From Paraburkholderia monticola (GTDB lineage: Bacteria; Pseudomonadota; Gammaproteobacteria; Burkholderiales; Burkholderiaceae): a DNA stretch of 64,000 nucleotides. Positions 62,704-64,000 of this stretch are shown here, in pieces. A program made the position numbers and the translations under genes. The DNA lies in the NCBI RefSeq assembly GCF_001580545.1, contig NZ_LRBG01000022.1, positions 496,001-560,000 of the forward strand. The letters run 5' to 3'. Below the pieces are notes generated by a model that saw only the letters and a program-made list of their open reading frames with translations, was not told where the DNA came from and ran no database searches. Positions within the stretch are counted from its first letter, which is position 1, and each line of letters opens with the position of its first letter.

Positions 62704-63309
62704 ATGAGCACGACGATGCTGTACTTCGATGAACTCTACCGACGCAGCGACGACCCGTGGCGTCTGCGCGAAGGCTGGTACGAACGCCGCAAGCGTTCGT
62801 TGACGCTCGCGCTGCTGCCGCGGCCGCGCTATCGCAACGCGTTCGAACCGGCCTGCGCGAACGGTGAGTTGACGGCTGAGCTCGCGCGGCGTTGCGACGC
62901 GCTGCTCGCCGCCGATCTGCACGCGCGCGCCGTCGAGCTTGCGCGCGAACGCGTGGCGGGGGCATCGAACGTGCGGATCGAACAGCGCACGGTGCCGCGC
63001 GAATGGCCGAGGGAGGATGGGCCCTTCGATCTGATCGTGATCAGCGAATTCGCGTACTACCTCGACGCGGCCGAGCTTGAAACGCTGGCCGCGCGCATCG
63101 CCGGATCGTTGACGACGGACGGCACGCTGCTCGCCTGTCATTGGCGCCGGCCGTTCGCCGAAGCGCGGGAATCCGCCGACCACGCGCATGCGCTGTTCGA
63201 TGCGCGCTGCGCACTCGCGCGTCTCGCGCATCACGACGAGGCCGATCTGCTGATCGACGTGTGGTCGCGCGACCCACGTTCGGTCGCGCAATGCGAGGGG
63301 CTTCTATGA
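62704..63309 (+). CDS. Class I SAM-dependent methyltransferase (NodS-like)
   Basis: The product is 201 aa. Motif I reads AFEPACANGELTAELARR (about residues 42-59), and VISEFAYYLDAAEL (about 111-124) is the post-I acidic strand. The layout FDELYRRSDDPWRLREGWYERRK at the start is typical of the NodS/SAM family that acts with acyl-CoA dehydrogenases and glycosyltransferases. GGAGG lies before ATG 62704. Its stop overlaps the next start (ATGA, 63306-63309). Confidence 0.85.
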   Translation: MSTTMLYFDELYRRSDDPWRLREGWYERRKRSLTLALLPRPRYRNAFEPACANGELTAELARRCDALLAADLHARAVELARERVAGASNVRIEQRTVPREWPREDGPFDLIVISEFAYYLDAAELETLAARIAGSLTTDGTLLACHWRRPFAEARESADHAHALFDARCALARLAHHDEADLLIDVWSRDPRSVAQCEGLL

Positions 63310-63971
63310 TCGGCGTGATCGTTCCGGCGCATAACGAAGAAGCGTTGATCGCGGGGTGCCTCGCGGCGTTGCTCGAAGCGTCGCGGCACGACGCGCTCGC
63401 CGGCGAGCCCGTGCGGATCGTCGTCGCGCTCGACGCGTGCAGCGATTTTAGCGGCGCGATCGCGCGCGCCTACGGCGTGCAGACGCTCTCGCTGAAGGCG
63501 CGCAACGTCGGTGTCGCGCGGGCGCTCGGCGCGTCGCTGGTGCTCGCGCAAGGCGCGCGCTGGCTCGCGTTCACCGATGCCGATAGCCGCGTGTCGCCCA
63601 ACTGGCTGGCCGCGCAACTGGCGCTCGACGCCGATGCGGTATGCGGCTCGATCGCCGTCGACGACTGGAGCGCGCATCCGCACAGCGTGCGCGAATACTT
63701 TCGCAAGACCTATGTGGACGCCGACGGACATCGTCACGTGCATGGCGCGAACCTTGGCGTCTCGGCGGATGCCTATCGGCGCGCGGGCGGCTTTCCGCCG
63801 CTCAGGTGCAGCGAGGATGTCGCGCTCGTCGATCGACTGATCGCGACTGGCGCGCGCATCGCGTGGAGCGCCGCGCCGCGCGTGACCACGAGCGCGCGCG
63901 CCGCAGCTCGCGTGCGCGGCGGTTTCAGCGACACGCTGATCGCGTGGGCGACCGGTAGCGCGCCGGCCTGA
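63306..63971 (+). CDS. Glycosyltransferase family 2
   Basis: The product is 221 aa. It has the GT-A start VIVPAHNEEALIAGCLAAL (residues 4-22), a DxD equivalent FTDADSRVSP (about 94-103) and HVHGANLGVSADAYRRAGGFP (begins near 143). It is shorter than many family 2 enzymes and lacks a clear membrane segment. It is translationally coupled to the methyltransferase. Confidence 0.85.
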   Translation: MIGVIVPAHNEEALIAGCLAALLEASRHDALAGEPVRIVVALDACSDFSGAIARAYGVQTLSLKARNVGVARALGASLVLAQGARWLAFTDADSRVSPNWLAAQLALDADAVCGSIAVDDWSAHPHSVREYFRKTYVDADGHRHVHGANLGVSADAYRRAGGFPPLRCSEDVALVDRLIATGARIAWSAAPRVTTSARAAARVRGGFSDTLIAWATGSAPA

Positions 63972-63997
63972 ACGACGAGCGGGCGAGGAGGGCGAAC

Positions 63998-64000
63998 ATG
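63998..64000 (+). CDS. Start of the next gene, cut by the window edge
   Basis: The last three bases are ATG, preceded by GAGGAGGGCGAAC, an excellent ribosome binding site. The next operon gene therefore probably begins here, 27 nt after the glycosyltransferase. In related clusters a PIG-L deacetylase is often found beside these three genes, but its identity is not visible. Confidence 0.5.

Noticed and set aside
1..64000. Insertion sequences, prophage, integrase, toxin-antitoxin or restriction genes
   Set aside because: I looked for transposase, integrase, capsid, toxin and methylase motifs on both strands and saw none.

Overview
The window is a high-GC chromosomal segment from a Burkholderiales bacterium, most like Paraburkholderia/Burkholderia. 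The genus assignment is inferred from protein families (ClcB-like channel, DUF3022-like and PGDYG-like proteins, the kgu and rbs clusters), the gene density and the strong third-position GC. I see no rRNA, tRNA, insertion sequence, prophage, CRISPR array or replication gene. Most of it is ordinary core and accessory metabolism, with one small island-like patch of odd, lower-GC genes near the left end.

Layout. 1-5.3 kb: the start of a divergent gene at the left edge, penicillin-binding protein 1A, then a patch with an STM2901-type membrane protein, an acyl-carrier-fold DUF1493 protein, a DUF2489-like protein and a frameshifted exported protein. This part also holds two copies of a 35-nt element with DnaA-box-like ends; a third copy lies before mrcA. 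5.3-12 kb: an RND tripartite efflux operon with a divergent TetR regulator and two palindromic candidate operators between them. 12-20 kb: small unknowns, a LysR regulator, a phospholipase-B-like Ntn hydrolase, a ClC chloride channel, a glutathione transferase and a YeiH-type exporter. 20-27 kb: a LysR gene divergent from yeiH, then a complete 2-ketogluconate operon (kguE-kguK-kguT-kguD-ptxS) behind a perfect 20-bp palindrome.

26.7-34 kb: a YhfC-type membrane protease, small conserved proteins, a Spy/CpxP-like periplasmic protein, an Lrp regulator followed by a saccharopine-dehydrogenase-like enzyme, an ATPase coupled to an orphan CydX, a lipoprotein with a 9-nt tandem repeat in its signal peptide, and CorA. 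34-41 kb: a ribose operon rbsB-A-C-R-K with an operator palindrome in front and a strong hairpin plus T-run between rbsB and rbsA. 41-44 kb: a chemoreceptor and a 2-keto-4-pentenoate hydratase-like enzyme, each followed by a clear terminator. 44.5-49.7 kb: the conserved prkA-yeaH-spoVR stress module. 50-59 kb: a KgtP-like transporter, a glycosyltransferase, regulators, an MdtD-type exporter with a divergent LysR gene, an AhpD-like protein and a thioredoxin-reductase-like ferredoxin-NADP reductase. 59.3-64 kb: a hybrid PAS-PAS histidine kinase, then a tightly packed acyl-CoA-dehydrogenase-like / methyltransferase / glycosyltransferase operon that continues past the right edge.

The least explained parts are the DnaA-box-like element family, the STM2901/DUF1493/DUF2489 patch with its frameshifted last gene, the intracellular phospholipase-B-like protein, the orphan CydX-ATPase pair, and the acyl-CoA dehydrogenase/methyltransferase/glycosyltransferase operon at the right edge. 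All family names come from reading the proteins, without a database search.
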